A DNA stretch of 40,078 nucleotides from an uncultured Collinsella sp. (GCA_900541065.1 UQIE01000020.1:1-40078); one strand, 5' to 3'. Shown: positions 23,106 through 31,637, numbered from the stretch's first letter. Notes: generated by a model not told the origin, from the sequence alone. Numbers and translations: made by a program.

Positions 23106-24305
23106 ATGGCCGAGATCGTTCTCAAGCATGTTCAGAAGGTGTATCCCAACAACGAGTCCAAAAAGAAGGGCTTCTTTGGCAAAAAGAAGAAGACCGAGGA
23201 GAAGAAGCACAACCTCAAGGTTACCGAGGACGGCGTGCTCGCGGTGGAGGACTTTAACCTCACCGTTCACGACCAGGAGTTTATCGTCCTCGTTGGCCCC
23301 TCTGGCTGCGGCAAGTCCACGACGATGCGCATGGTCGCTGGCCTAGAGGACATCACCTCGGGCGACGTGCTGATTGACGGCAAGCGCGTCAACGACGTGG
23401 CACCCAAGGACCGTGACATTGCCATGGTGTTCCAGAGCTATGCTCTGTACCCCAATATGACGGTGTACGAGAACATGGCGTTTACGCTTGAGCTCAAGAA
23501 GGTCCCCAAGGACGAGATCGACCGCAAGGTTCGCTCCGCTGCCGAGATCTTGGGTATCACCGAGTACCTCGACCGTAAGCCCAAGGCGCTTTCGGGCGGC
23601 CAGCGCCAGCGTGTCGCTATCGGCCGCGCCATCGTGCGTGACCCCAAGGTCTTCCTGATGGACGAGCCGCTGTCCAACCTGGACGCCAAGCTTCGTAACC
23701 AGATGCGTGCCGAGCTCATTAAGCTGCGCCACGAGATCAAGGGCACGTTCATTTATGTTACTCACGACCAGACCGAGGCTATGACCCTCGGTGACCGTAT
23801 CGTGGTCATGAAGGACGGCGTCGTCCAGCAGATCGCCACCCCGCAGGAGGTCTTCAACCATCCCGCGAACATCTTCGTCGCCGGCTTCATCGGCGTGCCG
23901 CAGATGAACTTCTTCGATGCCCAGCTGGTGCGCTCGGGCAACGGCTTTACCGTCAAGACCGAGGATATGAACGTGGCGCTCGCCCCCGAGACCTGCGCTC
24001 AGCTTGCCCTCAACTGGGACGGCGGCGACGTGAAGGAGATCACGGCTGGCGTGCGCCCCGAGCAGATTCTGCTTGCCGACAAGGACGAGGAGGGCGCGCT
24101 CCAGGGTACCGTCGAGGTGACCGAGCTCATGGGTTCGACCGAGCATGTCCACGTGACTGCTCCCGATGGCCAGTTCGTCCTGATCATTCCCGTTGTCGAC
24201 CTTGAGGCCAAGGGTGCGCTCAAGGCGGGCGACCCCATCTGGTTCAAGTTCGAGAAGAACGCGACCCACCTCTTCGATAAGGTCTCTGGCAAGAACCTTA
24301 TCTAG
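23106..24305 (+). CDS. ABC importer ATPase (MsmK/UgpC-like) with Lys-rich insert
   Basis: This CUT1-type ATPase energises sugar import. Motifs are complete: GPSGCGKST (Walker A), the Q loop in FQSYALYPNM, signature LSGGQRQRVA, FLMDEP (Walker B) and the H loop THDQ. The C-terminal ~130 residues are the regulatory TOBE/MalK-type domain. Residues about 14-41, between the A-loop tyrosine and the first core strand, hold an insertion of some 25 residues dominated by Lys and Glu that standard MsmK lacks. The start at 23106 follows AAAGG; an upstream in-frame ATG at 23022 would add non-homologous sequence. In other Gram-positives one such ATPase serves several importers. Confidence 0.9.
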   Translation: MAEIVLKHVQKVYPNNESKKKGFFGKKKKTEEKKHNLKVTEDGVLAVEDFNLTVHDQEFIVLVGPSGCGKSTTMRMVAGLEDITSGDVLIDGKRVNDVAPKDRDIAMVFQSYALYPNMTVYENMAFTLELKKVPKDEIDRKVRSAAEILGITEYLDRKPKALSGGQRQRVAIGRAIVRDPKVFLMDEPLSNLDAKLRNQMRAELIKLRHEIKGTFIYVTHDQTEAMTLGDRIVVMKDGVVQQIATPQEVFNHPANIFVAGFIGVPQMNFFDAQLVRSGNGFTVKTEDMNVALAPETCAQLALNWDGGDVKEITAGVRPEQILLADKDEEGALQGTVEVTELMGSTEHVHVTAPDGQFVLIIPVVDLEAKGALKAGDPIWFKFEKNATHLFDKVSGKNLI

Positions 24306-24373
24306 GCCCGGTGCATCCGGGCCCTCCCTTTGGGCGACTGCGGTATTGCCATCCTTTTGCCGCGGTCACATAT

Positions 24374-24415
24374 AAGGCTCCCCTCCCGTCCACTGGGCGA
24401 GAGGGGAGCCTTTCT
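24374..24415 (+). terminator. ABC importer operon terminator
   Basis: AAGGCTCCCCTC (24374-24385) pairs perfectly with GAGGGGAGCCTT (24401-24412), followed by TTCTTTG. It ends the four-gene importer operon about 70 bases after the ATPase stop. Confidence 0.88.
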
Positions 24416-24449
24416 TTGTGTTGGGGCTTTCCGTCTGTCAGTTTGTCTT

Positions 24450-24661
24450 GATCTGTAACAGGTAGGGCCGATTTCGGACGTTAGATGTTACAGATCGAGA
24501 CGGTTCCGCTGAGCTAACCATTTCATCTAAATCTGTAACACCAAAGGCGAATTACACCTGCTAGATGTTACAGATTGAGATAAACCCAAGGGGAGGGGCC
24601 GGTATGTCTCAATCTGTAACGGCTGGGACCGTTTTGGTTGAGTAATTGCTACGGATCGAGA
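24450..24661. repeat. Three inverted-repeat units with an 80-bp period
   Basis: Each unit has a left arm like AATCTGTAACA (24450-24460, 24530-24540, 24611-24621) and a right arm like TGTTACAGATTGAGA (24486-24500, 24566-24580, 24647-24661), with about 25 bases between arms. Unit starts are 80 and 81 bp apart. Only the arms are conserved; loops and spacers have diverged. The third unit has paired changes at the arm (CTGTAACG versus TGCTACGG), partly keeping the pairing. The gap between the importer terminator and the phosphorylase terminator holds nothing else. The function is unknown. Confidence 0.8.
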
Positions 24662-24701
24662 TTGTTTGGCCGAGTCGGATCACAGGGTAACGTGCGGGCA
24701 C

Positions 24702-24735
24702 AAAAAACGGAGCCGTGTTGCCACGACTCCGTTTC
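24702..24735 (-). terminator. glgP terminator
   Basis: Read on the - strand, ACGGAGTCGTG (24732-24722) pairs with CACGGCTCCGT (24717-24707), with one wobble, around GCAA. Six T residues follow (24707-24702). It lies about 30 bases past the phosphorylase stop. Confidence 0.88.
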
Positions 24736-24762
24736 TCAAGAGGATGGGTAAGGGAAGCGAAA

Positions 24763-27030
24763 TTAGTTCAGGTGCCAGATCTCGTCGTTGTACTGGGAGA
24801 TGGTGCGGTCGGACGAGAAGGTGCCGGCGTTGGCGATGTTGATGAGGGCCTTGCGCATCCAAGCGTCCTGATCCTCGTAATCGGCCAGCACGCGCTCCTT
24901 GGTCTGGATGTACTCCTCAATGTCGAGCAGGGCCATAAACCAGTCTTTGCCCTTGATGTCGTCGTGCAGGCGCTGCAGGCGCTCGGCGTTGCCGGTCGCC
25001 ATAAAGGCGGGATTGGTGATGAAGTCCACCAGCAGTTTGATGCCGGGCTTGCGGTAGAGTGCGCCGGCATCGTAGGTGCCGTCGGCGTAGAGCTGCTCGA
25101 CCTGCTTGGACGAGGCACCAAAGGTGTAGATGTTCTCGTCGCCCACGAGCTCGGCAATCTCCACGTTGGCGCCATCGAGCGTGCACAGGGTCAGGGCGCC
25201 GTTGAGCATGAACTTCATGTTGGAGGTGCCACTCGCCTCTTTGGAGGCCAGGCTGATCTGCTCGGAGATGTCAGCGGCGGGAATTACACGCTCGGCAGCG
25301 GTGACATTGTAGTTCTCGATCATGACGACCTGCAGGTAGGGGGCCACGTCGGGGTCGTTGGCAATCCACTGTGACAGCGTCAGGATCAGATGGATGATGT
25401 CCTGCGCGATGGTGTAGGCGGGTGCCGCCTTGCCGCCAAAGATGATGGTGACGGGGTGCTCGGGCCTGTTGCCGTTCTTGATGTCGAGGTACTTCCAGAT
25501 GATGTAGAGCGCGAGCATCTGCTGGCGCTTGTACTCGTGAATACGCTTGACCTGGACGTCGATGATGGCGTTGGAGGGGATCGTTACGCCCTGCTCGAGT
25601 GCCATGAACTGGCGCATGATGGCCTTGGCCTCGACCTTGGTGGCGGCCAGGCGATCGAGAACGTCCTTGTCGTCAGCGAACTTGGCAAGCTTGCTCAGGT
25701 CGCCGGTACTGCGCCAGTCGGTGCCGATCGCATCGTCGAGCAGGCTGGCGAGCGCGGGGTTGGCACCGTGAATCCAGCGGCGGAAGGTGATGCCGTTGGT
25801 CTTGTTGGAGAACTTCTCGGGGTAGATCTCGTAGAACGGGTGAAGCTCGGTGTCCTCCAGAATCTTGGTGTGCAGTGCGGCGACACCGTTGATGGAGAAG
25901 CCAAAGTGGATGTCCATATGGGCCATGTGGACGGTGTCGTGCTCATCGATGATGGCGACGCGGGGATCGTCGTGCTCGGCCTTGGCGATCTCGTCGAGTT
26001 TGACGATGATGTCGGCGATGGCGGGCGAGACCTTCTGCAGGCTGGCAAGCGGCCACTTCTCGAGCGCCTCGGCAAGAATCGTGTGGTTGGTGTAGGCGAC
26101 CATGGAGCGCACGATGGTAACGGCCTCGTCAAACTCGATGTCATGCTCGGTGGTGAGCAGACGGATGAGCTCGGGGATGACCATGGTGGGGTGCGTGTCG
26201 TTGATCTGGACGACGGCGTAATCGGCCAGATCGTGCAGGTTGCTGCCGCGCTCGACGGCCTCGTCGATCAGAAGCTGGGCGGCGTTGCTCACCATGAAGT
26301 ATTCCTGATAGATACGAAGCAGGCGACCCTGCTCGTCGGAATCATCCGGGTACAGGAACAGGGTGAGGTTCTTGGCGATCTCGGTCTTGTCGAAGTCGAT
26401 GGAGCTGCCCGGGACCAAGCCGTCGTCGACGCTTGCCAGATCGAACAGGCGCAGGCGGTTCTTGGTGGACTGCCCGTAGCCGGGCACATCGATGTTGACG
26501 AGCTTGGAGGTAACGGCAAAATCGCCGAACTCGACGGTGTAGGAGCGGTCGTCATCGATCAAAATGTACTGCTCGCCGAGCCACTCGTCGGGGACGGCCT
26601 TCTGCTGGTTGTCGACAAAGCGCTGGCGGAACAGGCCGTAATGGTAGTTAAGGCCCACGCCGTCGCCGGTGAGGCCCAACGTGGCGATGGAATCCAGGAA
26701 GCACGCGGCCAGACGGCCCAGACCGCCGTTGCCCAGCGAAGGCTCGACTTCGAACTCCTCGATCTTGTTGAGATCATGGCCCGCGGCGGTGAGCTGGTCC
26801 TTGACCTCGTCATAGATACCAAGGTCGATCATGTTGTTGATGAGCAGCTTGCCAATCAAAAACTCGGCAGAGATGTAATAGAGCTTTTTCTTGCCGTTGT
26901 TGAGCGGGCAGGCAGCAGAGCGCTCCTGCACGAGCTTGACCAGCAGTTTGTAGATGCGACGGTCATCGAGCTGCTCGAGCGTAGTGCCAAAGGACTGCTC
27001 GGCGAGTTCTGCCAGATTGATACGGGGCAT
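24763..27030 (-). CDS. glgP: Glycogen/maltodextrin phosphorylase
   Basis: This PLP enzyme splits alpha-1,4-glucan with phosphate, releasing glucose 1-phosphate. The PLP lysine is in EASGTSNMKFMLNGALT, and SLGNGGLGRLAACFLDS near residue 100 is the classic N-terminal signature. At 755 residues it is slightly shorter than the usual ~800. AGGAGG precedes the ATG with ideal spacing. It is downstream of malQ on the same strand, with a hairpin between them. With the 4-alpha-glucanotransferase and the ABC importer it forms a standard route for using maltodextrins or stored glycogen. A split between maltodextrin- and glycogen-preferring forms cannot be made from sequence. Confidence 0.93.
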   Translation of the reverse strand: MPRINLAELAEQSFGTTLEQLDDRRIYKLLVKLVQERSAACPLNNGKKKLYYISAEFLIGKLLINNMIDLGIYDEVKDQLTAAGHDLNKIEEFEVEPSLGNGGLGRLAACFLDSIATLGLTGDGVGLNYHYGLFRQRFVDNQQKAVPDEWLGEQYILIDDDRSYTVEFGDFAVTSKLVNIDVPGYGQSTKNRLRLFDLASVDDGLVPGSSIDFDKTEIAKNLTLFLYPDDSDEQGRLLRIYQEYFMVSNAAQLLIDEAVERGSNLHDLADYAVVQINDTHPTMVIPELIRLLTTEHDIEFDEAVTIVRSMVAYTNHTILAEALEKWPLASLQKVSPAIADIIVKLDEIAKAEHDDPRVAIIDEHDTVHMAHMDIHFGFSINGVAALHTKILEDTELHPFYEIYPEKFSNKTNGITFRRWIHGANPALASLLDDAIGTDWRSTGDLSKLAKFADDKDVLDRLAATKVEAKAIMRQFMALEQGVTIPSNAIIDVQVKRIHEYKRQQMLALYIIWKYLDIKNGNRPEHPVTIIFGGKAAPAYTIAQDIIHLILTLSQWIANDPDVAPYLQVVMIENYNVTAAERVIPAADISEQISLASKEASGTSNMKFMLNGALTLCTLDGANVEIAELVGDENIYTFGASSKQVEQLYADGTYDAGALYRKPGIKLLVDFITNPAFMATGNAERLQRLHDDIKGKDWFMALLDIEEYIQTKERVLADYEDQDAWMRKALINIANAGTFSSDRTISQYNDEIWHLN

Positions 27031-27077
27031 GTTTCCTCCTGTGGTGGGTTGACTACATGTCAGAAATACAAAAGAAG

Positions 27078-27111
27078 CCCGCGCGAGGGGATTGGGGTGG
27101 CCTCGCGCGGG
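27078..27111 (-). terminator. Hairpin between malQ and glgP
   Basis: CCCGCGCGAGG (27078-27088) pairs perfectly with CCTCGCGCGGG (27101-27111). On the - strand it is followed by CTTCTTTTG, so it is a likely terminator after malQ. glgP may then be expressed by read-through or from its own promoter. Confidence 0.75.
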
Positions 27112-27159
27112 AAAAGCAAGCGCGTCCGCACGGTGGGGTGGGGTCGGGCGCGATGGCTC

Positions 27160-28665
27160 CTATTGGGGAAGCTCGACTTCGGCTTCCGACGGGATGCGGA
27201 AGTAGGTCTCGGTCCAGTCGGTGAGCTTGTGCTCGAGTTCGCGGGTGATGGCGCCATCGAGCATGCGCCACGTCCAGTTGCCGCCCAGGGTGGCGGGGGT
27301 GTTGATACGCGCCTCGTTGCCCAGATTGAGGAGGTCCTGCATGGTGTAGATGCAGGTATCGCTCACGCTGGCGGCGATGGTGCGGTTGAGTGCATCGGCC
27401 ATGGGCTCGCCGGCCTGCTGATGGGTGTACAGGGCAGCCTGCTCGCGCTGGCGCGGGGTCGCCGTTCCCTCAAACCAGCCACGCGCCGTCTCGTTGTCGT
27501 GCGTGCCCACATAGGCGACGGTGTTGGCGATGTAGTTATGAGGCAGGTAGTACGAGTTGGTGCCCTCAAAGGCAAACTGCAGGATCTTCATGCCGGGGAA
27601 GCCCGAGTTATCGCGCATGTCGATGACGCCGGGGGTGAGGAAGCCCAGATCCTCGGCGATGATGGGCAGCGTGCCGAGCTTTTCCTCGAGCGTCTTGAAG
27701 AGCTTGAGGCCGGGGCCCTGCGTCCACGAACCGTAGGACGAATCGGGCGAGGAGAACGGAACCTCCCAATAGGCCTCGAAACCGCGGAAGTGGTCCAGGC
27801 GGATGACGTCGTACATGTCGAGAGCGGCGCGAATGCGGCCTTCCCACCAGGAGAATCCGTCGGCCTCCATGGCGTCCCAGTCGTAGATGGGGTTGCCCCA
27901 GTACTGGCCGGTAGCCGAGAACTGGTCGGGCGGTGTGCCGGCGACGCTGACGGGGTTGCCGGCGGCGTCGATCTTAAAGAGCTCGGGTGTGGCCCACATC
28001 TCGACGGAGTCGCGCGAGACGTAGATGGGCAGGTCGCCGATGATCAGGATGTCGCGCTCGTTGGCATAGGCCTTGAGGCGGCTCCATTGGCGGTCAAAGA
28101 AATACTGCGTCATCTGGTGGTAGAGCATGCGCGCGGGATGGGCGGCGCAGACCTGAGCGGAAGCCTCGCCGCGGGTGCGCAGCTCCGCGGGCCACTCCCA
28201 AAAGGCCTTGAGCCCGCACTCCTCCTTGACGGTCATGAACTCGCAGTAGGGGGCGAGCCAGTCCTCGTTGGCCTGGACAAAGTCGTTAAAATCAGCCGGC
28301 TTGTCGGCAGCGAAGCGCTCGGCGGCGCGATCGAGAATCTGACGGCGGCCGCCAAAGATGGCACCGTAGTCGACATTGCTGGGATCGGAGCCCAGGTACA
28401 CGCCATCGATGTCACGCTGCTCCAGGTAGCCCGCCTCGATAAGCTCGGCAAAATCGATGAAGTTGGGGTTTCCCGCACGGGCCGAGAACGACTGGTAGGG
28501 CGAGTCGCCGTAGCTCGTCGTCGTAAGGGGCAGAATCTGCCAGTAGTGTTGTTTACACGAGGCAAGGAAATCGACGAAGTCGTAGGCATTCCAACCAAAG
28601 CCGCCGATTCCATAAGGGCCGGGCAGAGATGAGACGGGCATGAGGACACCGCTTGCACGCTCCAT
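27160..28665 (-). CDS. malQ: 4-alpha-glucanotransferase (amylomaltase)
   Basis: This GH77 enzyme transfers maltooligosaccharide units between chains, releasing glucose and making longer chains for the phosphorylase. Typical motifs are the N-terminal SGVLMPVSSLPGPYGIGGFG, IRLDHFRGFEAYW (nucleophile Asp), and AEDLGFLTPGV (acid/base Glu). The ATG at 28665 is chosen: GGTGAG lies seven bases upstream and the protein then begins as the family does. Upstream TTG and GTG codons in frame (28680, 28677) are less suitable. The 501-residue length is normal. An operator matching the GntR-locus palindrome lies in its promoter. Confidence 0.93.
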   Translation of the reverse strand: MERASGVLMPVSSLPGPYGIGGFGWNAYDFVDFLASCKQHYWQILPLTTTSYGDSPYQSFSARAGNPNFIDFAELIEAGYLEQRDIDGVYLGSDPSNVDYGAIFGGRRQILDRAAERFAADKPADFNDFVQANEDWLAPYCEFMTVKEECGLKAFWEWPAELRTRGEASAQVCAAHPARMLYHQMTQYFFDRQWSRLKAYANERDILIIGDLPIYVSRDSVEMWATPELFKIDAAGNPVSVAGTPPDQFSATGQYWGNPIYDWDAMEADGFSWWEGRIRAALDMYDVIRLDHFRGFEAYWEVPFSSPDSSYGSWTQGPGLKLFKTLEEKLGTLPIIAEDLGFLTPGVIDMRDNSGFPGMKILQFAFEGTNSYYLPHNYIANTVAYVGTHDNETARGWFEGTATPRQREQAALYTHQQAGEPMADALNRTIAASVSDTCIYTMQDLLNLGNEARINTPATLGGNWTWRMLDGAITRELEHKLTDWTETYFRIPSEAEVELPQ

Positions 28666-28750
28666 GAATGCGCTCACCAACCTTTTTGTCGTGGGGTCGG
28701 CCTGTCGATGGGTGTGCAGTCCGCCTCCGATGTTCTGATTCGATACGCCT

Positions 28751-28775
28751 ATTGTAAAACATGTTGTTTAAACAT
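28751..28775 (-). promoter_or_regulatory. malQ promoter with TTGTTTAAACAA-like operator
   Basis: On the - strand, TACAAT (28756-28751) is a good -10 box. Eight bases upstream lies the palindrome TTGTTTAAACAT (28764-28775 on the + strand), an 11 of 12 match to the operator consensus, inside what would be the promoter spacer. The wider arms ACATGTTG/CATGT add symmetry. This links malQ to the PTS/GntR/ABC locus. Confidence 0.65.
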
Positions 28776-28830
28776 GTACAGGCAAGATAAAAAAGTTGGT
28801 CGATTTTCGGCGAATGGTTACATGCCATGA

Positions 28831-28863
28831 AAAAGCCCCGACCTCACAACGTGAGATCGGGGC
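28831..28863 (-). terminator. galE terminator
   Basis: On the - strand, GCCCCGATCTCAC (28863-28851) pairs with GTGAGGTCGGGGC (28847-28835), with one wobble, around GTT, followed by TTTT plus a further T-C. It lies about 20 bases after the galE stop. Confidence 0.9.
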
Positions 28864-28885
28864 AAGAGCGGTATGTAGGTTTTTG

Positions 28886-29947
28886 CTACTCGGCGTCGGC
28901 GAAGCCGTTGGGGTTGTGGCTCTGCCAGTTCCAGCTATCGCGGCACATGTCCGCGATGTCGTATTGGGCCTTCCAGCCCATCATGCGCTCGGCCTTGGAG
29001 GCATCACACCAGTTGGCAGCGATGTCGCCGGCGCGGCGCTCGCGGATCACGTAGGGCAGCTCCTTGCCACAAGCCTTGGAGAAGGCGGCGACGACCTCGA
29101 GTACCGAGGTGCCGGTGCCGGTGCCCAAGTTAAAGATCTCGACGCCGGTCTTGCCGTTCATCCAATTAAGGGCGGCAACGTGACCAGAGGCCAGATCGCA
29201 CACGTGGATGTAGTCGCGCACGCCGGTGCCGTCGGGGGTGGGGTAGTCGTTGCCAAAGACCTGAACGGCCTCGAGCTTGCCCACGGCAACCTGGGCGACA
29301 TAGGGCACCAGGTTGTTGGGGATGCCCTTGGGGTCCTCGCCGATCAGGCCCGACGGATGAGCGCCAATGGGGTTGAAGTAACGGAGCAGCACGACGTCCC
29401 ACTCGGGGTCGGCGGTGTGGACGTCCATAAGGATCTGCTCGATCATCCACTTGGTCCAACCATAGGGGTTGGTCGCGGGCTTCTTAGGATCCTCCTCGGT
29501 GACGGGCGGGTTGTCCGGGTCGCCGTAGACGGTCGAGGAGCTCGAGAAGATGATGGACTTGCAGCCATGGTTGCGCATGACGTCGATGAGCACCAGGGTG
29601 TTCTCGATGTTGTTGTGGTAGTACTCGACGGGCTTGCTCACCGACTCGCCGACGGCCTTAAAGCCGGCAAAGTGGATGACGCGGTCGATCTGATGGGTAT
29701 CGAAGATCTTGTTCATCGCATCGCGGTCGAGCACGTTGGCCTCGTAGAAGGTGAGGTTCTTGGCGGCCTCGTCGCCCACGATGGTCTTGACGCGGTCGAC
29801 GGCGACGGCGCTGGAGTTGGAGAGATCATCGACGATGACGACCTGGTAGCCACCCTCGAGCAGCTGAACGACGGTGTGCGAGCCGATAAAGCCGGCGCCA
29901 CCGGTAACGAGGACACAGGTTTCTTTGGGGTCGAGTGCTTTGGACAT
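28886..29947 (-). CDS. galE: UDP-glucose 4-epimerase
   Basis: GalE interconverts UDP-glucose and UDP-galactose, serving galactose catabolism (Leloir pathway) and surface-sugar synthesis. It is a short-chain dehydrogenase: the NAD-binding GGAGFIGSHT is at about 16-25, the catalytic Ser lies in SSSSTVYGDP, and the YxxxK motif lies in NPYGWTKWM. The 353-residue length is normal. AGGAGA lies upstream of the ATG. It stands alone, with its own terminator; no galK or galT is in the window. Confidence 0.95.
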   Translation of the reverse strand: MSKALDPKETCVLVTGGAGFIGSHTVVQLLEGGYQVVIVDDLSNSSAVAVDRVKTIVGDEAAKNLTFYEANVLDRDAMNKIFDTHQIDRVIHFAGFKAVGESVSKPVEYYHNNIENTLVLIDVMRNHGCKSIIFSSSSTVYGDPDNPPVTEEDPKKPATNPYGWTKWMIEQILMDVHTADPEWDVVLLRYFNPIGAHPSGLIGEDPKGIPNNLVPYVAQVAVGKLEAVQVFGNDYPTPDGTGVRDYIHVCDLASGHVAALNWMNGKTGVEIFNLGTGTGTSVLEVVAAFSKACGKELPYVIRERRAGDIAANWCDASKAERMMGWKAQYDIADMCRDSWNWQSHNPNGFADAE

Positions 29948-30213
29948 GTAGTCTCCTATCGAATCAGGAACACTTCTTCAGGGGAGTATAGCGCAGGCAG
30001 GGACGCCCAAATCGTGCGCTGTAGGAAAAGCAGAGGATTGTGCTAACGTACTCATAGAAGAGCTTGCGTACGCATAACCTGATCTTTGGCATTTGCTTAC
30101 GAGCCGCTGACCTTGCAGTTTCCTGCCGTTCGTGGAAATCGTTGGGACGCGCCATATGTACGCTAATATGTATGAGTTGAGCGACATATAAATAAACATG
30201 TAACGGAGTACAT

Positions 30214-31419
30214 ATGTCACCAAACAGCGATTCCATCCTTTCCCAGGAGCTCTCGCGCCGCACTGCCCTCAAGGCCCTGTTCGGCGCCGCTTCTGCGGCA
30301 GTTCTTTTTGGCCTGCCCGCTCGCGCCCGTGCGGCGGAGGCTTCCAAAGAAACCACCGATAAACTGAATGCTGCCCAGGCCCAGCTCGACGAGGTTCAGG
30401 CCCAGCTCGACAGCATCGCAAATGAGTATGCGGCGCTGGCCAACAAGAATGCCCAGACCCTCAACGACATCGAGAATGTCCAGGGCAAGATTGACGACAC
30501 GCAGGCCCAGATCGATGAAAAGAAGGCCGAGCTCAAGAAGAAGCGCAACGACCTTTCCGATCGCGTGGCCGCCAGCTACAAGTCCGGCGGCACGAACATC
30601 CTGTCGCTGCTGCTGGCCTCTGGCTCGTTTGAGGAACTCGTCGCCAACGCGCATTACGTTGAGAAGATCAACAAGAGCGACCGCGATGCCATCGAGGATA
30701 TCCAGACGATTCAGGCTGAGCTCGACGCACAGAAGACCGAGCTCGAAGCACAAAAGGCCGACCTGGAGAAACTCAAGGACCAGCAGACGGCTCAGATGCA
30801 GGATATGCAGGCCAAGCAGCAAGAAGTCCAGACCGTGCTGAACGGTCTTTCCGACGACGTCAAGGAGCTCATGGCTCAGCGCGATTCCGAGATCCTCGCT
30901 GCCGCCCAGGCCGAGGAGGCTGCTAGGAAGGCTGCCGCTGCCGCGGCTGCCGCGAACAAGAACAATTCCTACTCGGGTGGTTCGAGCTCGGGTGGCGGAT
31001 CGTATGCGCCCGGAACTCCGCAGCAGAATGCCGGCTCGGGCAAGCAACAGGCCGTCGTCAACGCGTGCTACTCCACGCCTTCGCCGGGCCAGAACTGGTG
31101 CGCGGCGTGGGTTACCAATGTCTTCCGTAACGCCGGCGTTGGCTACTTTGGCGGCAATGCGTGCGACATGTTTAACGCCTGGTGCTATAGCTCCGACCGC
31201 TCGGCGCTGCAGGTGGGCATGATCGTGGCCGACTCATCGCATAGCGGCACCGGCATGCCGGGTCTGATCTATGGCCACGTGGGCATCTATGTTGGCGGCG
31301 GCATCGTCATGAGCAATGAGGGCGCCATTACGTCTAAGTCGCTTGATTCGTTTATTAGCTTCTATGGCACTGGCTCTGGCGTGCGTTGGGGCTGGCTCGG
31401 CGGTATTGCGCTGTCGTAG
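30214..31419 (+). CDS. Secreted coiled-coil peptidoglycan hydrolase (CHAP or NlpC/P60-like)
   Basis: The protein starts with a twin-arginine signal peptide (SRRTALKALFGAA..., cleavage likely after ARAAEA near 41). Residues ~45-240 are a long coiled coil of the PcsB/CwlO type, rich in Ala, Gln, Glu, Lys and Asp. A Gly/Ser linker follows, then a C-terminal domain (~275-401). This has a cysteine, C296 in NWCAAWV, and a histidine, H355 in YGHVGIYVG, fitting a CHAP or NlpC/P60 cysteine amidase/endopeptidase that cuts peptidoglycan. In related proteins the coiled coil is controlled by FtsEX; no ftsEX is in the window. AACGGAG precedes the ATG. A dispersed repeat follows its stop. Confidence 0.85.
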   Translation: MSPNSDSILSQELSRRTALKALFGAASAAVLFGLPARARAAEASKETTDKLNAAQAQLDEVQAQLDSIANEYAALANKNAQTLNDIENVQGKIDDTQAQIDEKKAELKKKRNDLSDRVAASYKSGGTNILSLLLASGSFEELVANAHYVEKINKSDRDAIEDIQTIQAELDAQKTELEAQKADLEKLKDQQTAQMQDMQAKQQEVQTVLNGLSDDVKELMAQRDSEILAAAQAEEAARKAAAAAAAANKNNSYSGGSSSGGGSYAPGTPQQNAGSGKQQAVVNACYSTPSPGQNWCAAWVTNVFRNAGVGYFGGNACDMFNAWCYSSDRSALQVGMIVADSSHSGTGMPGLIYGHVGIYVGGGIVMSNEGAITSKSLDSFISFYGTGSGVRWGWLGGIALS

Positions 31420-31431
31420 CTGCGGCTTGGT

Positions 31432-31556
31432 CCGGGACAGTCCGAGAGGCATAAGGTTGCCTGCTCGGGCAGTCCTGCTCGCACGGAGAGCACATTAAGT
31501 GCTCTCCGGCTCGTGCGGAACTCGCGATCAACCTTATGCCTCTCGGACTGTCCCGG
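31432..31556. repeat. Dispersed structured intergenic repeat, copy C
   Basis: This is the most complete copy. Perfect 27-bp inverted arms (31432-31458 and 31530-31556) enclose the core. Inside, GGAGAGCAC (31485-31493) pairs with GTGCTCTCC (31499-31507) around the same ATTAA loop as copy A; three of nine pairs differ from copy A, each with the partner changed to match. The conserved CGTGCGGAACTCGCGAT follows. It starts 12 bases after the hydrolase stop. The function is unknown. Confidence 0.85.
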
Positions 31557-31611
31557 CCCTCTCGGATTCGGGGCGCGACACACCGGACTGGGTTATCTGA
31601 ATAAATATGGT

Positions 31612-31637
31612 GAAGGCCCCTTTCGGGGCCTTCTCTT
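31612..31637 (+). terminator. Terminator between hydrolase and murB
   Basis: GAAGGCCCC pairs with GGGGCCTTC around TTTC, followed by TCTTTT on the + strand. It ends the + transcript of the hydrolase. The murB stop overlaps its edge on the other strand, and the same stem may also serve murB, though no T run is seen in that direction. Confidence 0.85.

Noticed and set aside
24450..24661. CRISPR array
   Set aside because: The repeats are inverted pairs with an 80-bp period and diverged loops; there is no uniform direct repeat with equal unique spacers and no cas gene nearby.
25390..28632. 1080-codon open frame on the + strand
   Set aside because: It lies antisense to glgP and malQ, both of which have full family motifs and good ribosome-binding sites. 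Its length comes from the GC-rich codon bias of those genes, and its translation has no recognisable domain.
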